Source: an uncultured Bacteroides sp. (GTDB lineage: Bacteria; Bacteroidota; Bacteroidia; Bacteroidales; Bacteroidaceae). Taken from it: 52,614 bases of DNA. Under the pieces are notes generated by a model. It did no database searches and was not told where the DNA came from. It worked only from the letters and a program-made list of their open reading frames with translations. Where the stretch lies: positions 1-52,614 of the forward strand of contig UQVZ01000024.1 of the NCBI GenBank assembly GCA_900544675.1, in the 5' to 3' direction. Shown here in pieces: positions 1 through 7,747 of the stretch. Numbering within the stretch: position 1 is the first letter of the stretch; each line of letters opens with the position of its first letter. A program made the translations under genes and the position numbers.

Positions 1-70
1 GGCATATACGTCAGGCGATGCCTGTTTGAAATTGTTGCTTGTCCGCAAGTCATAAACAACACTGAAGAGA

Positions 71-182
71 TTCAGGTGGCTATAGCACGAAGGTTCCACC
101 TCTTCCCATCCCGAACAGAGAAGTTAAGCTTCGTCACGCCGATGGTACTGCGTAACAGTGGGAGAGTAGGTAGCCGCCGTTT
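71..182 (+). rRNA. rrf: 5S ribosomal RNA
   Basis: The stretch has the conserved 5S core (CCGAACAGAGAAGTTAAGC near 112-130, then GATGGTACTGCG and GTGGGAGAGTAGG) and the usual length of about 112 nt. Positions 1-70 are then the 3' end of the 23S-5S spacer, so the window opens at the end of an rRNA operon. The ends are set by similarity to other Bacteroidales 5S genes and could be off by a few bases. Confidence 0.93.
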
Positions 183-190
183 TAAGCGAG

Positions 191-228
191 GTCCCCGCCG
201 GTCGACAAGACTTGGCGGGGACTTTTTT
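191..228 (+). terminator. rRNA operon terminator
   Basis: A perfect 9-bp stem, GTCCCCGCC (191-199) with GGCGGGGAC (214-222), is followed by six Ts. It lies 9 bases after the 5S gene and is a textbook intrinsic terminator. Confidence 0.9.
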
Positions 229-280
229 GTATATATGCGAATGTTTTCTTATATTTGACACGACTAACTATTTAATCATT

Positions 281-922
281 ATGGACACGATTCTTCCTTT
301 TGCATTGCTTTGCTTTACATCGTTTTTTACATTGACCAATCCATTGGGGACAATGCCGGTGTTTCTGACTATGACAAACGGTCTTGATGACAAAGAGCGG
401 CGTCATATTGTGAAGCGGGCTACCATCATTTCCTTTATTATTCTGATGGCATTTACCTTTTTCGGGCAATTCTTATTTAAGTTTTTCGGCATATCCACCA
501 ATGGTTTCCGCATTGCGGCAGGCATTATTATTCTGAAAATCGGATACGACATGCTGCAAGCCCGTTATACGAATACCAAGCTGAAGGATGAAGAAATCAA
601 GACGTATGCCGATGATATATCCATTACCCCGCTTTCTATCCCGATGTTGTGTGGTCCGGGAGCCATAGCCAATGGGATTATCATGATGAGCGATGCTACG
701 ACATGGGATTTGAAAATAACCCTGGTGGCGGTCATTGCTATCGTATATGTATTGACTTATATCATTCTTTGTTTGTCCACCAAGCTGGTGAAGATTATCG
801 GAGAAACGGGAAATAATGTGATGATGCGCCTGATGGGATTGATTCTGATGGTGATTGCCGTCGAGTGTTTCGTAAGCGGTATGAAGCCGATACTGATAGA
901 TATCATTCACTCTTCTATCTAA
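281..922 (+). CDS. MarC family integral membrane protein
   Basis: 213-residue membrane protein of the MarC/UPF0056 family. About six hydrophobic helices are visible (roughly 6-28, 45-67, 72-92, 115-135, 145-167 and 185-205), with the family motif TNPLGTMPVF early and PLSIPMLCGPGAI in the middle. E. coli MarC was once linked to multiple antibiotic resistance, but that role is not upheld and the transport substrate is unknown. The reading frame is open upstream to 212, inside the rRNA terminator. The ATG at 281 is chosen because it starts at the family's conserved N-terminus and clears the terminator. The cardiolipin synthase gene begins 12 bases after the stop, suggesting co-transcription. Confidence 0.9.
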   Translation: MDTILPFALLCFTSFFTLTNPLGTMPVFLTMTNGLDDKERRHIVKRATIISFIILMAFTFFGQFLFKFFGISTNGFRIAAGIIILKIGYDMLQARYTNTKLKDEEIKTYADDISITPLSIPMLCGPGAIANGIIMMSDATTWDLKITLVAVIAIVYVLTYIILCLSTKLVKIIGETGNNVMMRLMGLILMVIAVECFVSGMKPILIDIIHSSI

Positions 923-934
923 AAATCTGAGCTT

Positions 935-2368
935 ATGGATGCGGTTGTTTTGGGTGAAGTATGCTGGGCTGTTTTCCGGATTTTGTATCTGGCGGTGATT
1001 GTGACCACCATCTTTGTGGTCATTTTGGATAACCGTAATCCGGTAAAGACCATGGCATGGATATTGATATTATTCTTTTTGCCTTTGGTCGGGCTGGTAC
1101 TGTATTTCTTTTTCGGGCGTAGCACCCGCAAGGAGCGGTTGATTAGCAAGAAAGGATATTCGCGCCTGAACAAGCGTCCGATGGCAGAGTACCAGGCGCA
1201 AGAATCCTGTTATGACTTGAGCAACAAGAATCCGTTAATCTCTTTTTTCCGGAAAATCAATAACGCTTTGCCTTTCGACGGGAACCGGGTGGATGTTTAT
1301 ACCGACGGGTATTCGATGTTGCAAGCCCTGATGCACGAAATCAGCTTGGCGAAGCATCACATTCATCTGCAATTCTATATCTTCGAGGATGACCCGGTAG
1401 GGCGTTTGTTGCGTGACTTGTTGATTGATAAGGCACGCGAAGGTGTAAAGGTGCGTTTGCTATACGATGACGTGGGATGCTGGAAAGTGAATCCTTTGTT
1501 TTATGATGAAATGATGTGCGAAGGCATCGAAGTGCAAAGTTTCCTCAAGGTACGTTTCCCGCGCTTTACGAGTAAGGTGAATTACCGCAATCATCGGAAA
1601 ATCGTGGTGATTGACGGGAAAGTAGGATTCATCGGCGGAATGAACATAGCCGTGCGCTACCTTCGAGGGCTTCCGTGGGGTATCTGGAGAGATACACAAG
1701 TGCGTATCCGAGGAAAGGCGGTTTATGGCTTGCAGACCTCGTTTCTGGCAGATTGGTATGTCGTAGACCGCACGTTGCTCACTTCTTCCGAGTATTTCCC
1801 GAAAATGGAGCAGGAGGGGAATGTAGTGGCTCAGATTGTGACTTCGGAGCCGGTAGGAGAATGGCACGACATCATGCAGGGGCTTATCAAGGCATCGTGC
1901 TCTTCCAGGCGGTATTTTTACATCGAGACACCTTACCTGCTCCCGACGGAGGAGGTGGTAGTGGCTTTGCAGACCGCTGCCCTGGCGGGGGTGGATGTGC
2001 GGATTATGTTGCCCAAGCGGGCAGATACTTATCTGACGCATAAAGGGTCGTTATCATATCTCGACGAGCTGATGCGGGCAGGAGTCAAGGTCTATCTGTA
2101 CCGGAAAGGATTCTTGCATTCCAAGTTATGGGTGTCCGATGACGAACTCTCTTCGGTTGGCTCTACCAATATGGATTTCCGCAGCTTTGAGCACAACTTT
2201 GAGGCGAATGCCTTTTTCTACGATGCGGGAATGGCATTATACCTGAAAGAGGTTTTCCTTGCCGACCAGAAGCATAGCCAGTTGCTCTCCCGTAAGTTAT
2301 GGAGCCAACGCTCGTGGAAGAACAAGCTGACTGAGTCTGTCGTGCGCTTGCTGGCTCCTTTGCTTTAG
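935..2368 (+). CDS. cls: Cardiolipin synthase (phospholipase D superfamily)
   Basis: 477 residues, normal length for bacterial cardiolipin synthases. These join two phosphatidylglycerol molecules into cardiolipin and glycerol at the inner membrane. Two N-terminal membrane helices (about 8-30 and 36-58) precede two PLD catalytic motifs of the H-x-K-x4-D type: H220, K222, D227, and H395, K397, D402, each followed by the usual Gly/Ser-x-Asn pattern (GGMN, GSTN). Both half-sites are complete, so the enzyme should be active. It lies 12 bases after the marC-like gene. Its stop codon overlaps the stop of convergent rsmD by four bases (2365-2368). Confidence 0.93.
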   Translation: MDAVVLGEVCWAVFRILYLAVIVTTIFVVILDNRNPVKTMAWILILFFLPLVGLVLYFFFGRSTRKERLISKKGYSRLNKRPMAEYQAQESCYDLSNKNPLISFFRKINNALPFDGNRVDVYTDGYSMLQALMHEISLAKHHIHLQFYIFEDDPVGRLLRDLLIDKAREGVKVRLLYDDVGCWKVNPLFYDEMMCEGIEVQSFLKVRFPRFTSKVNYRNHRKIVVIDGKVGFIGGMNIAVRYLRGLPWGIWRDTQVRIRGKAVYGLQTSFLADWYVVDRTLLTSSEYFPKMEQEGNVVAQIVTSEPVGEWHDIMQGLIKASCSSRRYFYIETPYLLPTEEVVVALQTAALAGVDVRIMLPKRADTYLTHKGSLSYLDELMRAGVKVYLYRKGFLHSKLWVSDDELSSVGSTNMDFRSFEHNFEANAFFYDAGMALYLKEVFLADQKHSQLLSRKLWSQRSWKNKLTESVVRLLAPLL

Positions 2369-2898
2369 CGGAAGAATGAGAAATTCACGCTTCCGTAGTG
2401 GCGGTGTTCGGTGAAGTGCGGATGGGCTTCGAAGCTCAGGTCCTTTCCGTGTTCCAGCACGAACATTCCTTCGGGCTTGAGCAATCCGTATTCGAATATC
2501 TTGTCGGGGATGCTTGCCAGTTCGGGCAGGGCGTATGGAGGGTCGGCAAAGATAAGGTCGAACTGTTCCTTGCATTTGCTGATGTATTTGAACACATCAC
2601 CTCGAATCATCCAGCTTTTATCGGTTTTCAGTTCTTTCATCACTTTGCAGATGAAAGCATAGTGTTGCGGGTCTTTTTCCACCGACACCACTTTATCGCA
2701 TCCTCTCGACAGGAGTTCGATGCTGATGCTTCCGGTTCCGGCAAACAGGTCGAGCGCCGTTACGCCGTCCTCAAAATCGAAATAATTGTTCAATACGTTG
2801 AAAAGGTTTTCTTTGGCAAAGTCGGTCGTAGGGCGTGCCTTGAAGCTTTGGGGCACATCGAACCGCCGGTGTTTGTAAATTCCACTGATTACTCGCAT
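2365..2898 (-). CDS. rsmD: 16S rRNA (guanine(966)-N(2))-methyltransferase RsmD
   Basis: 177-residue SAM-dependent methyltransferase that modifies G966 of 16S rRNA in the 30S subunit. Visible are the SAM-binding motif I (LDLFAGTGS, 49-57), the acidic end of strand 2 (VEK, 73-75) and the catalytic DPPY (119-122). The frame is open further upstream, but the start at 2898 gives MRVISG, the conserved RsmD N-terminus; the longer reading would only overlap the DUF3822 gene. The start overlaps the end of that upstream gene by 10 bases, indicating a two-gene operon. The 3' end overlaps cls on the other strand. Confidence 0.92.
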   Translation of the reverse strand: MRVISGIYKHRRFDVPQSFKARPTTDFAKENLFNVLNNYFDFEDGVTALDLFAGTGSISIELLSRGCDKVVSVEKDPQHYAFICKVMKELKTDKSWMIRGDVFKYISKCKEQFDLIFADPPYALPELASIPDKIFEYGLLKPEGMFVLEHGKDLSFEAHPHFTEHRHYGSVNFSFFR

Positions 2899-3698
2899 AT
2901 AAATAAGGATTGAATGTCGAAAGGGACTTCCTTCATGGCGGGAAGCCCTGTCCGAGGATTGATGATAAAGATTTTCCGGATGAACTGGCGCAGGAAGCTC
3001 ACCTGTTGGTGCTGCTCTTTTTTGGCGAGTCCTGTCAGGTGCAGTTCGTCCTGTTCCGCGTCGTATGCCAGTTGTTTCCAGAGATTCAACAGGTAATACG
3101 AGCGGTCTTCGTTGTTGTCTGCCACATACGTGTTTGCCAGTTGCAATTTCCCCTGCGCGAAACAAAACACTTCCAGCGTGCCGGGATGCAGGTTGGCATA
3201 GATTTTCCGTGTGTTTCCCTGGCGGCTTTGGGTGGTGAAATACTCCAGTTGGGGGCTGACCGTGGCAAAGAACCGTGCCTGGGGGAAATGCTCAGACAGG
3301 AAAACGTGGGTCAGCTTGTCGATGGAGAACAATACCACCACGTTGCTGTTCCCCAAGATGTTGCACAAGACGATTTCATTATTCTGCTTGGGCAGGTTCT
3401 GGTAGAAGAGCGTTTCCATCTGTTCGTCTTCGAATAGTTCGAGGGGAACGGTGGTATAGCGTGAGGTATGCATCAGGATGTTGGTCTGGCTATATTTGGC
3501 ATCCAGTTCAGGTGTTTGTGCCAGGAAAGCCTTCACATTGGCTGCCATCGAGCGTTGTACGTTTACCGGAGTATGCCGGAAACAAACCAGGTGTTGTTGG
3601 GTCCGGTCGTACACGGCAAAAGAAAATCCATCCGTACTGAGGCGGATGGAAAGCGTATGGTCTTCCGGTCGGGTCAAGTCGGTGTTTTTTTCTGGCAT
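2889..3698 (-). CDS. DUF3822 family protein
   Basis: 269 residues, a Bacteroidetes-specific family of unknown function (DUF3822), recognised from overall sequence and from its constant position before rsmD. There is no signal peptide or membrane segment, so it is probably cytoplasmic. The segment around 110-200 (VVLFSIDKLTHVFLSEHFP onward) recalls the actin/ASKHA-like fold suggested for the family, but I see no diagnostic nucleotide-binding residues. A TAACTTTG -7 element on the minus strand (3770-3777) lies about 70 bases before the start. The 10-base overlap with rsmD suggests coupling to rRNA modification, which is inference only. Confidence 0.82.
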   Translation of the reverse strand: MPEKNTDLTRPEDHTLSIRLSTDGFSFAVYDRTQQHLVCFRHTPVNVQRSMAANVKAFLAQTPELDAKYSQTNILMHTSRYTTVPLELFEDEQMETLFYQNLPKQNNEIVLCNILGNSNVVVLFSIDKLTHVFLSEHFPQARFFATVSPQLEYFTTQSRQGNTRKIYANLHPGTLEVFCFAQGKLQLANTYVADNNEDRSYYLLNLWKQLAYDAEQDELHLTGLAKKEQHQQVSFLRQFIRKIFIINPRTGLPAMKEVPFDIQSLFICE

Positions 3699-3797
3699 AT
3701 TCTTCCCTCTTTTGGCGTTTTTGTTTATATTCGTGTGCTGAAAAGCAATTTTCCGCTTTCACGGGCGGACAAAGTTAGTAAAAAATACAGGACACGT

Positions 3798-5219
3798 ATG
3801 TTGAATATCGAATTAGTGGAGCAAATAAAGCAAAATTTCTTTAATAAACCAACTCCCGAACAAGAATTAACGATGAAAATGTTCGCCGATTTCCTCTTGT
3901 CGGCGGATACCGATGCGGTTTTTCTCCTGAAAGGATATGCCGGTACGGGAAAGACCAGCCTGGTGAGCGCCTTGGTCCGTACACTCGGCAAGTTGAAGCA
4001 AAAATGTGTCTTGCTGGCTCCTACGGGAAGGGCTGCCAAGGTGTTTTCGCACCATTCCGGGCATCCTGCCTACACCATTCACCGGCGTATCTACCGCCAG
4101 CGTTCTTTCTCGAACGAGATGGATAACTTCACGATGAATGCCAACCTTCACCAGCATACCTTGTTTATCGTCGACGAGGCTTCGATGATTTCCAACCTGG
4201 GCTTGTCGGGAAATGTTTTCGGGAGCGGACGCCTGCTCGATGACCTGGTGCAATACGTGTATGGCGGACAGGGATGCCGGCTGGTGCTGGTGGGCGATAC
4301 CGCCCAGCTTCCTCCCGTGGGCGAGGAAGAAAGTCCCGCGCTTTCGGCAGATGCCTTGCGGGGATATGGCTTGAAGGTGACCGCTATGGAACTGACCCAG
4401 GTGGTGAGGCAAGAATCGGAGTCGGGCATCCTGTACAATGCCACCCGTCTGCGGAGGGAGATGGCGGAAGATGCTGCCTTGGGGACTCTTCCCCGTATCC
4501 GTGTAGCGGGATTTCCCGATGTGAAGGTGGTGCCGGGAGGCGAGCTGATAGAAACGCTCGGCACGTGTTACGACCGCGAGGGAATGGACGAGACCATCGT
4601 GATTTGCCGCTCGAACAAGCGTGCCAACTTGTATAATAATGGCATCCGGAATACCATTCTTTACCGCGAGGACGAGCTGAACGCGGGCGATATCCTGATG
4701 GTGGCGAAGAACAATTATTTCTGGGGTGCCGAAGTCAAGGAACTGGATTTCATTGCCAATGGAGACATAGCCGTGGTGCGCCGTGTGCGCCGCGTGCACG
4801 AGATGTACGGCTTCCGTTTTGCCGATGTGTTGCTCTCTTTCCCCGATTACGGCGATATCGAGCTGGACACGAAAATCCTGCTCGACACCCTCCATACCGA
4901 TGCTCCGGCATTGTCCAAGGAGCAGAACGACCGCCTGTTTTATGCCGTGCTCGAAGATTATCAGGACATTCCGACCAAAGCCGCGCGGATGAAGAAGATG
5001 AAGGCAGACCCGTGGTACAACGCCTTGCAGGTGAAGTATGCCTACGCTGTGACGTGCCACAAGGCGCAGGGCGGACAATGGCAGAACGTGTTCATCGACC
5101 AAGGTTATGTCACCGAGGAGATGCTTACGCCCGACTATTACCGCTGGCTATACACCGCCTTTACCCGTGCTACTGGCACTTTGTACCTGGTGAACTGGCC
5201 CGAAGGGCAGATAGATTAG
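3798..5219 (+). CDS. RecD/Pif1-like superfamily 1 ATP-dependent DNA helicase
   Basis: 473 residues. Walker A is GYAGTGKT (46-53) and Walker B is IVDEAS with D126 and E127. The C-terminal UvrD-C2-like segment VTCHKAQGGQWQNV lies near 415-430 and carries the motif V/VI region, ending in YTAFTRAT. This is the compact AAA_30/UvrD_C_2 arrangement found in Bacteroidetes. It lacks the long N-terminal helix-hairpin-helix region of RecD2 and the extra domains of RecD. It probably unwinds DNA 5' to 3' in repair or replication restart. The frame is open back to 3468, but that part overlaps DUF3822 antisense; the ATG at 3798 matches the family start. Confidence 0.88.
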   Translation: MLNIELVEQIKQNFFNKPTPEQELTMKMFADFLLSADTDAVFLLKGYAGTGKTSLVSALVRTLGKLKQKCVLLAPTGRAAKVFSHHSGHPAYTIHRRIYRQRSFSNEMDNFTMNANLHQHTLFIVDEASMISNLGLSGNVFGSGRLLDDLVQYVYGGQGCRLVLVGDTAQLPPVGEEESPALSADALRGYGLKVTAMELTQVVRQESESGILYNATRLRREMAEDAALGTLPRIRVAGFPDVKVVPGGELIETLGTCYDREGMDETIVICRSNKRANLYNNGIRNTILYREDELNAGDILMVAKNNYFWGAEVKELDFIANGDIAVVRRVRRVHEMYGFRFADVLLSFPDYGDIELDTKILLDTLHTDAPALSKEQNDRLFYAVLEDYQDIPTKAARMKKMKADPWYNALQVKYAYAVTCHKAQGGQWQNVFIDQGYVTEEMLTPDYYRWLYTAFTRATGTLYLVNWPEGQID

Positions 5220-5299
5220 GTCTTATTGAATAAAACGCTTCAAAATCGTTTTTAGGGCAAAAAAATCGGGAGCAAGTTTTATTTGAATGATTTTTATTT

Positions 5300-5307
5300 T
5301 ATATTTG
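5300..5307 (+). promoter_or_regulatory. Possible -7 element before the structured RNA
   Basis: TATATTTG fits the Bacteroidetes -7 consensus TAnnTTTG. A TTTG lies upstream at 5282-5285, but the gap is only 14 bases instead of about 19, so the -33 element is uncertain. Transcription would begin near 5315. Confidence 0.4.
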
Positions 5308-5314
5308 CATTGCT

Positions 5315-5472
5315 TTTTGTAAAGCAGTAAAAAGGAATAAGCGTTTTAGGCATTATCCACGGTTCAGGAAATCCCCAATTTCAGTAACGATAACAATGGA
5401 TAATACAGGGACGCTCCACGGACTCTATTGTAGAAGCTGCGTTATTCACATCACATACAGCTTATTTTTAAT
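5315..5472 (+). ncRNA. Candidate structured small RNA
   Basis: No gene covers 5220-5824. Behind the -7 element is a nested fold: outer stem AATAAGC (5336-5342) with GCTTATT (5460-5466), middle stem ATTATCCA (5352-5359) with TGGATAAT (5397-5404), and a small inner hairpin GAAAT/ATTTC with a C-rich loop. A T-run (5465-5469) follows the outer stem. A long imperfect hairpin with internal bulges resembles 6S RNA in outline, but I cannot assign a family. A second hairpin follows at about 5476-5556 (GCGTGGGG with CCCCACGC), so the transcript may run to about 5575. I see nothing recognisable in 5580-5820. Confidence 0.4.
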
Positions 5473-5824
5473 ATGGGCGTGGGGCTTTATGTATTGCTTA
5501 GTTATCAAGTATGGGGATACTTCTGGACGGGCAAATACTAAAGTTCCCCACGCTTACCTCGTTTTTGTTGTACAATAAGCCATCGGGGGACAGGCTTGGC
5601 AAATCTGATAGCTTTATGAAAACAATAGGATTGAAAACGGAAGGCCGCCCTCGGGGATTTCATCATTTGCGTCATCACACCTACAAACTGTATGCCTGTT
5701 CTTCTTTTCCCCGAAACGGTGTGACAAAAAGTCGTTATCAGGCTTCCGAAGGTGACTATTTGTCTTCGGTTTCCCCTCGTGATTTTTCTTGGTGTATTTT
5801 ATTTTCCGGTTTAGGAGGCAAGCG

Positions 5825-6289
5825 ATGAATGTGCAGGTCGAGTCAGCCCTCAACGAGCTGTTGAATGCTGAGTTATGGTCTTCGGGCTTGCATTTGCAGG
5901 TGCAGGCTTATCTTGAAAAAGAAGGCATGCCCGTACTGGCATCGTGGATGAACCTGCAGGCACGTAAAAAGTCGGAACGTTTCCGGAAACTTGCCGAGCT
6001 GGTATTGCGCGGCGGGGGACGTGTGGCGGTCCGGGCTTCGGTGTGGGAGCATACGGGGTGGCAAAGCCCCTTGGAGGCGTTCGATGCCTTGTTGGGGCAC
6101 GAGCGTTACATGAGGCGACTGGCAGGTTCGCTCCGCAAGCTGGCGTATTATTCGGGAGAAGACGTGTGCGGCGAGGCGCAGCTTCTGTACGAAGACGAAA
6201 TGGACATCGGAAGGATGCTGCTTGAGTTCATCCGTATGCTTGCGCGCGAGGGAGGGCGGAGGCTGCCTTTCGACGTGCGGAATAACTGA
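5825..6289 (+). CDS. Ferritin-like protein with degenerate ferroxidase centre
   Basis: 154 residues, aligning over its length with bacterial ferritin FtnA (NAELWSS near 14-20; WQSPLEAFDALLGHE near 79-93). A good ribosome site (AGGAGG) precedes the ATG at 5825. Compared with E. coli FtnA, the E17 and E94 ligands are kept (E16, E93). By my alignment E50 and H53 are replaced by K49 and R52, and Q127 and E130 by M126 and G129. The di-iron site therefore looks lost, and ferroxidase activity is unlikely. The shell fold may persist as a structural subunit, a partner of an active ferritin, or a protein with another role. The frame is intact and long, which argues against a simple pseudogene. Confidence 0.78.
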   Translation: MNVQVESALNELLNAELWSSGLHLQVQAYLEKEGMPVLASWMNLQARKKSERFRKLAELVLRGGGRVAVRASVWEHTGWQSPLEAFDALLGHERYMRRLAGSLRKLAYYSGEDVCGEAQLLYEDEMDIGRMLLEFIRMLAREGGRRLPFDVRNN

Positions 6290-6380
6290 ACACAAAAACT
6301 TGATTATATATGAAAGATAGTTCCTGCGCAGGGCTATGTATGTTTAAATTTATTGTTTAGCTAATTAAAAGGAGGTTTAT

Positions 6381-6467
6381 ATGTCACTTATGAAAAGAAA
6401 TCAGGAATGGTTTCCGGGCATTTTCAGTGATTTTTTCGATGCCGGCTGGATGCCGAAAGCCACTTGA
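6381..6467 (+). pseudogene. Remnant of a small heat-shock protein (Hsp20) gene
   Basis: A strong ribosome site (AAAGGAGG) precedes an ATG and 28 codons reading MSLMKRNQEWFPGIFSDFF and on to GWMPKAT, then TGA. This matches the N-terminus of Bacteroides Hsp20 proteins (M-x-L-x-[KR]-R-x-N, W-x-P-x-I-F-x-D-F-F, W-M). The alpha-crystallin domain is absent: tRNA-Leu starts 8 bases after the stop. The likeliest reading is a deletion that removed most of the gene and left its start region. A retained small peptide cannot be excluded. Confidence 0.62.
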
Positions 6468-6474
6468 AAAAGGG

Positions 6475-6556
6475 TGCGCCCGATAGGACTCGAACCTACA
6501 CGTCTCACGACACCAGATCCTAAGTCTGGCGCGGCTACCAATTACGCCACGGGCGC
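6475..6556 (-). tRNA. tRNA-Leu (anticodon TAG)
   Basis: Minus-strand gene with acceptor GCGCCCG/CGGGCGC, anticodon arm CCAGA-CTTAGGA-TCTGG (TAG, reading CUA), a long class II variable arm and T arm GTAGG-TTCGAGT-CCTAT, with discriminator A. The long variable arm and the anticodon agree on leucine. No CCA is encoded. Confidence 0.95.
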
Positions 6557-6587
6557 GTACCTTATACCTTTATATCAATAGCGGGTG

Positions 6588-6619
6588 CAAAGATAGGGGA
6601 TATTTCCGAAATAGCCAAA
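6588..6619 (-). promoter_or_regulatory. Promoter of tRNA-Leu
   Basis: On the minus strand: TTTG (6619-6616), a 20-bp gap, then TATCTTTG (6595-6588). This fits the Bacteroidetes consensus and lies about 30 bases before the tRNA. Confidence 0.75.
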
Positions 6620-6632
6620 TATTTGTCAGAGT

Positions 6633-7646
6633 TTATTCTTTCAATATCCGGCACGCCGTTTCTATCAGCGTGTCTTTGCCCCGGGCGATGTCTTCGCCGG
6701 TCATATCCACTTTCACGTCGGGGTCGATGCCGAACTCCAGGTGGTTCATCGCGGGGTCGAGCATCGGGCTGGCAGAGAAGCGGATAGACCATCCGCAGGG
6801 GATTTCCGACGAGAAGGGAAGTCCCGAGCCGCCGCCCGTCTTGTCGCCCACCAGTGTCACGTTGGGAAACTGGTTCATGCTGTTCACGAAGTCGTTCGTG
6901 GCGCTATAGGCACGGCGGTTGGTCAGCACTACCGTCTTCTTTTGCCACCGGATGCCCTCCGAAGGGTCGATGTAGACCGCCTTGGGCTCGGAGAAATCGT
7001 CGTGTCCCGGTCCGGTCTTGTGGTACATATAGCCCACCAGCACGCGCTCGTTGGTGAAGCGCGAAGCCAGTTTTTGGGCGGTGGTCAGATTGCCTCCCCC
7101 GTTGTCGCGCACGTCGATAATCAGCCCGTCGCACACCGCCAGGCGGTTCAGCGTCTGGTCCAGGTTTCCGTCGCCTATCCCCGACGAGAAGCTCCCGCAA
7201 TAGATGTAGCCGATGTTGTTCTCCAGTATCGACCAGGTGATGCCCGACGAGTTCACGTAGTCCTTTCCCAGGTAGATGCTCTGGATGCTGTCGCTGAAAT
7301 TGTGCGGAAAGGCGTCGAACCACGTGCGGTATTGCGAGGTGCCGATGGAGCTGGACAGGTTGACGTGTCCGTCCCTCAGTTCGTTCACCATGTCCGAGAG
7401 CACTTCGTAAAGGTTTTCCCAGGTCATGTCGGGCGTGATGCGCCGGGCGTAGCGGGTGTGCACCTCGTCCCAGTCCAGCCCGTATTCCTCGTGCTTGTAC
7501 TCGAGGAAGCAATATTGCTCGTCGATGATTTTCCAGAGGGATTCGAAGTTGGCTTCAGGCGTATTGCCGGCAATGTCCTCGCGGATGCACGAGGCGGAAA
7601 GAAGGGCAGCCAGGCAAAGGGTCAATATATATATCAGTCGTTTCAT
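6633..7646 (-). CDS. S41 family peptidase lipoprotein
   Basis: 337 residues with a lipoprotein signal (hydrophobic stretch ending LLSASC, C20), so anchored in the envelope. The body is a tail-specific-protease-like S41 domain: LRDGHVNL near 90, GYIYCGSF in the core, IIDVRDNGGG (S41 substrate-binding region) and RRAYSATNDF with S248 as likely nucleophile, then TGGGSGLP. There is no clear PDZ domain, as is usual for these short Bacteroidetes forms. The substrate is unknown. The ATG at 7646 is preferred over a TTG two codons upstream. The gene lies behind an 8-bp repeat tract and follows the DUF3316 gene on the same strand. Confidence 0.88.
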   Translation of the reverse strand: MKRLIYILTLCLAALLSASCIREDIAGNTPEANFESLWKIIDEQYCFLEYKHEEYGLDWDEVHTRYARRITPDMTWENLYEVLSDMVNELRDGHVNLSSSIGTSQYRTWFDAFPHNFSDSIQSIYLGKDYVNSSGITWSILENNIGYIYCGSFSSGIGDGNLDQTLNRLAVCDGLIIDVRDNGGGNLTTAQKLASRFTNERVLVGYMYHKTGPGHDDFSEPKAVYIDPSEGIRWQKKTVVLTNRRAYSATNDFVNSMNQFPNVTLVGDKTGGGSGLPFSSEIPCGWSIRFSASPMLDPAMNHLEFGIDPDVKVDMTGEDIARGKDTLIETACRILKE

Positions 7647-7659
7647 AAGCAAAAAACGA

Positions 7660-7747
7660 AAAAACTTAAAAACTCAAGAACTCACAAACTCAAGAACTTA
7701 AAAACTAAAAAACTTAAAAACTTAAAAACTCAAAAACTCACAAACTC
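7660..7747. repeat. 8-bp tandem repeat, 11 units (AAAAACTY)
   Basis: Eleven octamers in perfect register: AAAAACTT, AAAAACTC, AAGAACTC, ACAAACTC, AAGAACTT, AAAAACTA, AAAAACTT twice, AAAAACTC twice, ACAAACTC. The tract fills most of the gap between the DUF3316 stop (7746) and the peptidase start (7646). On the minus strand it would form a T-rich 5' leader for the peptidase mRNA. Confidence 0.9.

Noticed and set aside
76..258. 60-codon frame over the 5S gene
   Set aside because: The region is 5S rRNA and its terminator.
5396..5578. 60-codon frame in the helicase-ferritin gap
   Set aside because: It has no ribosome site or family match and overlaps the structured RNA candidate.
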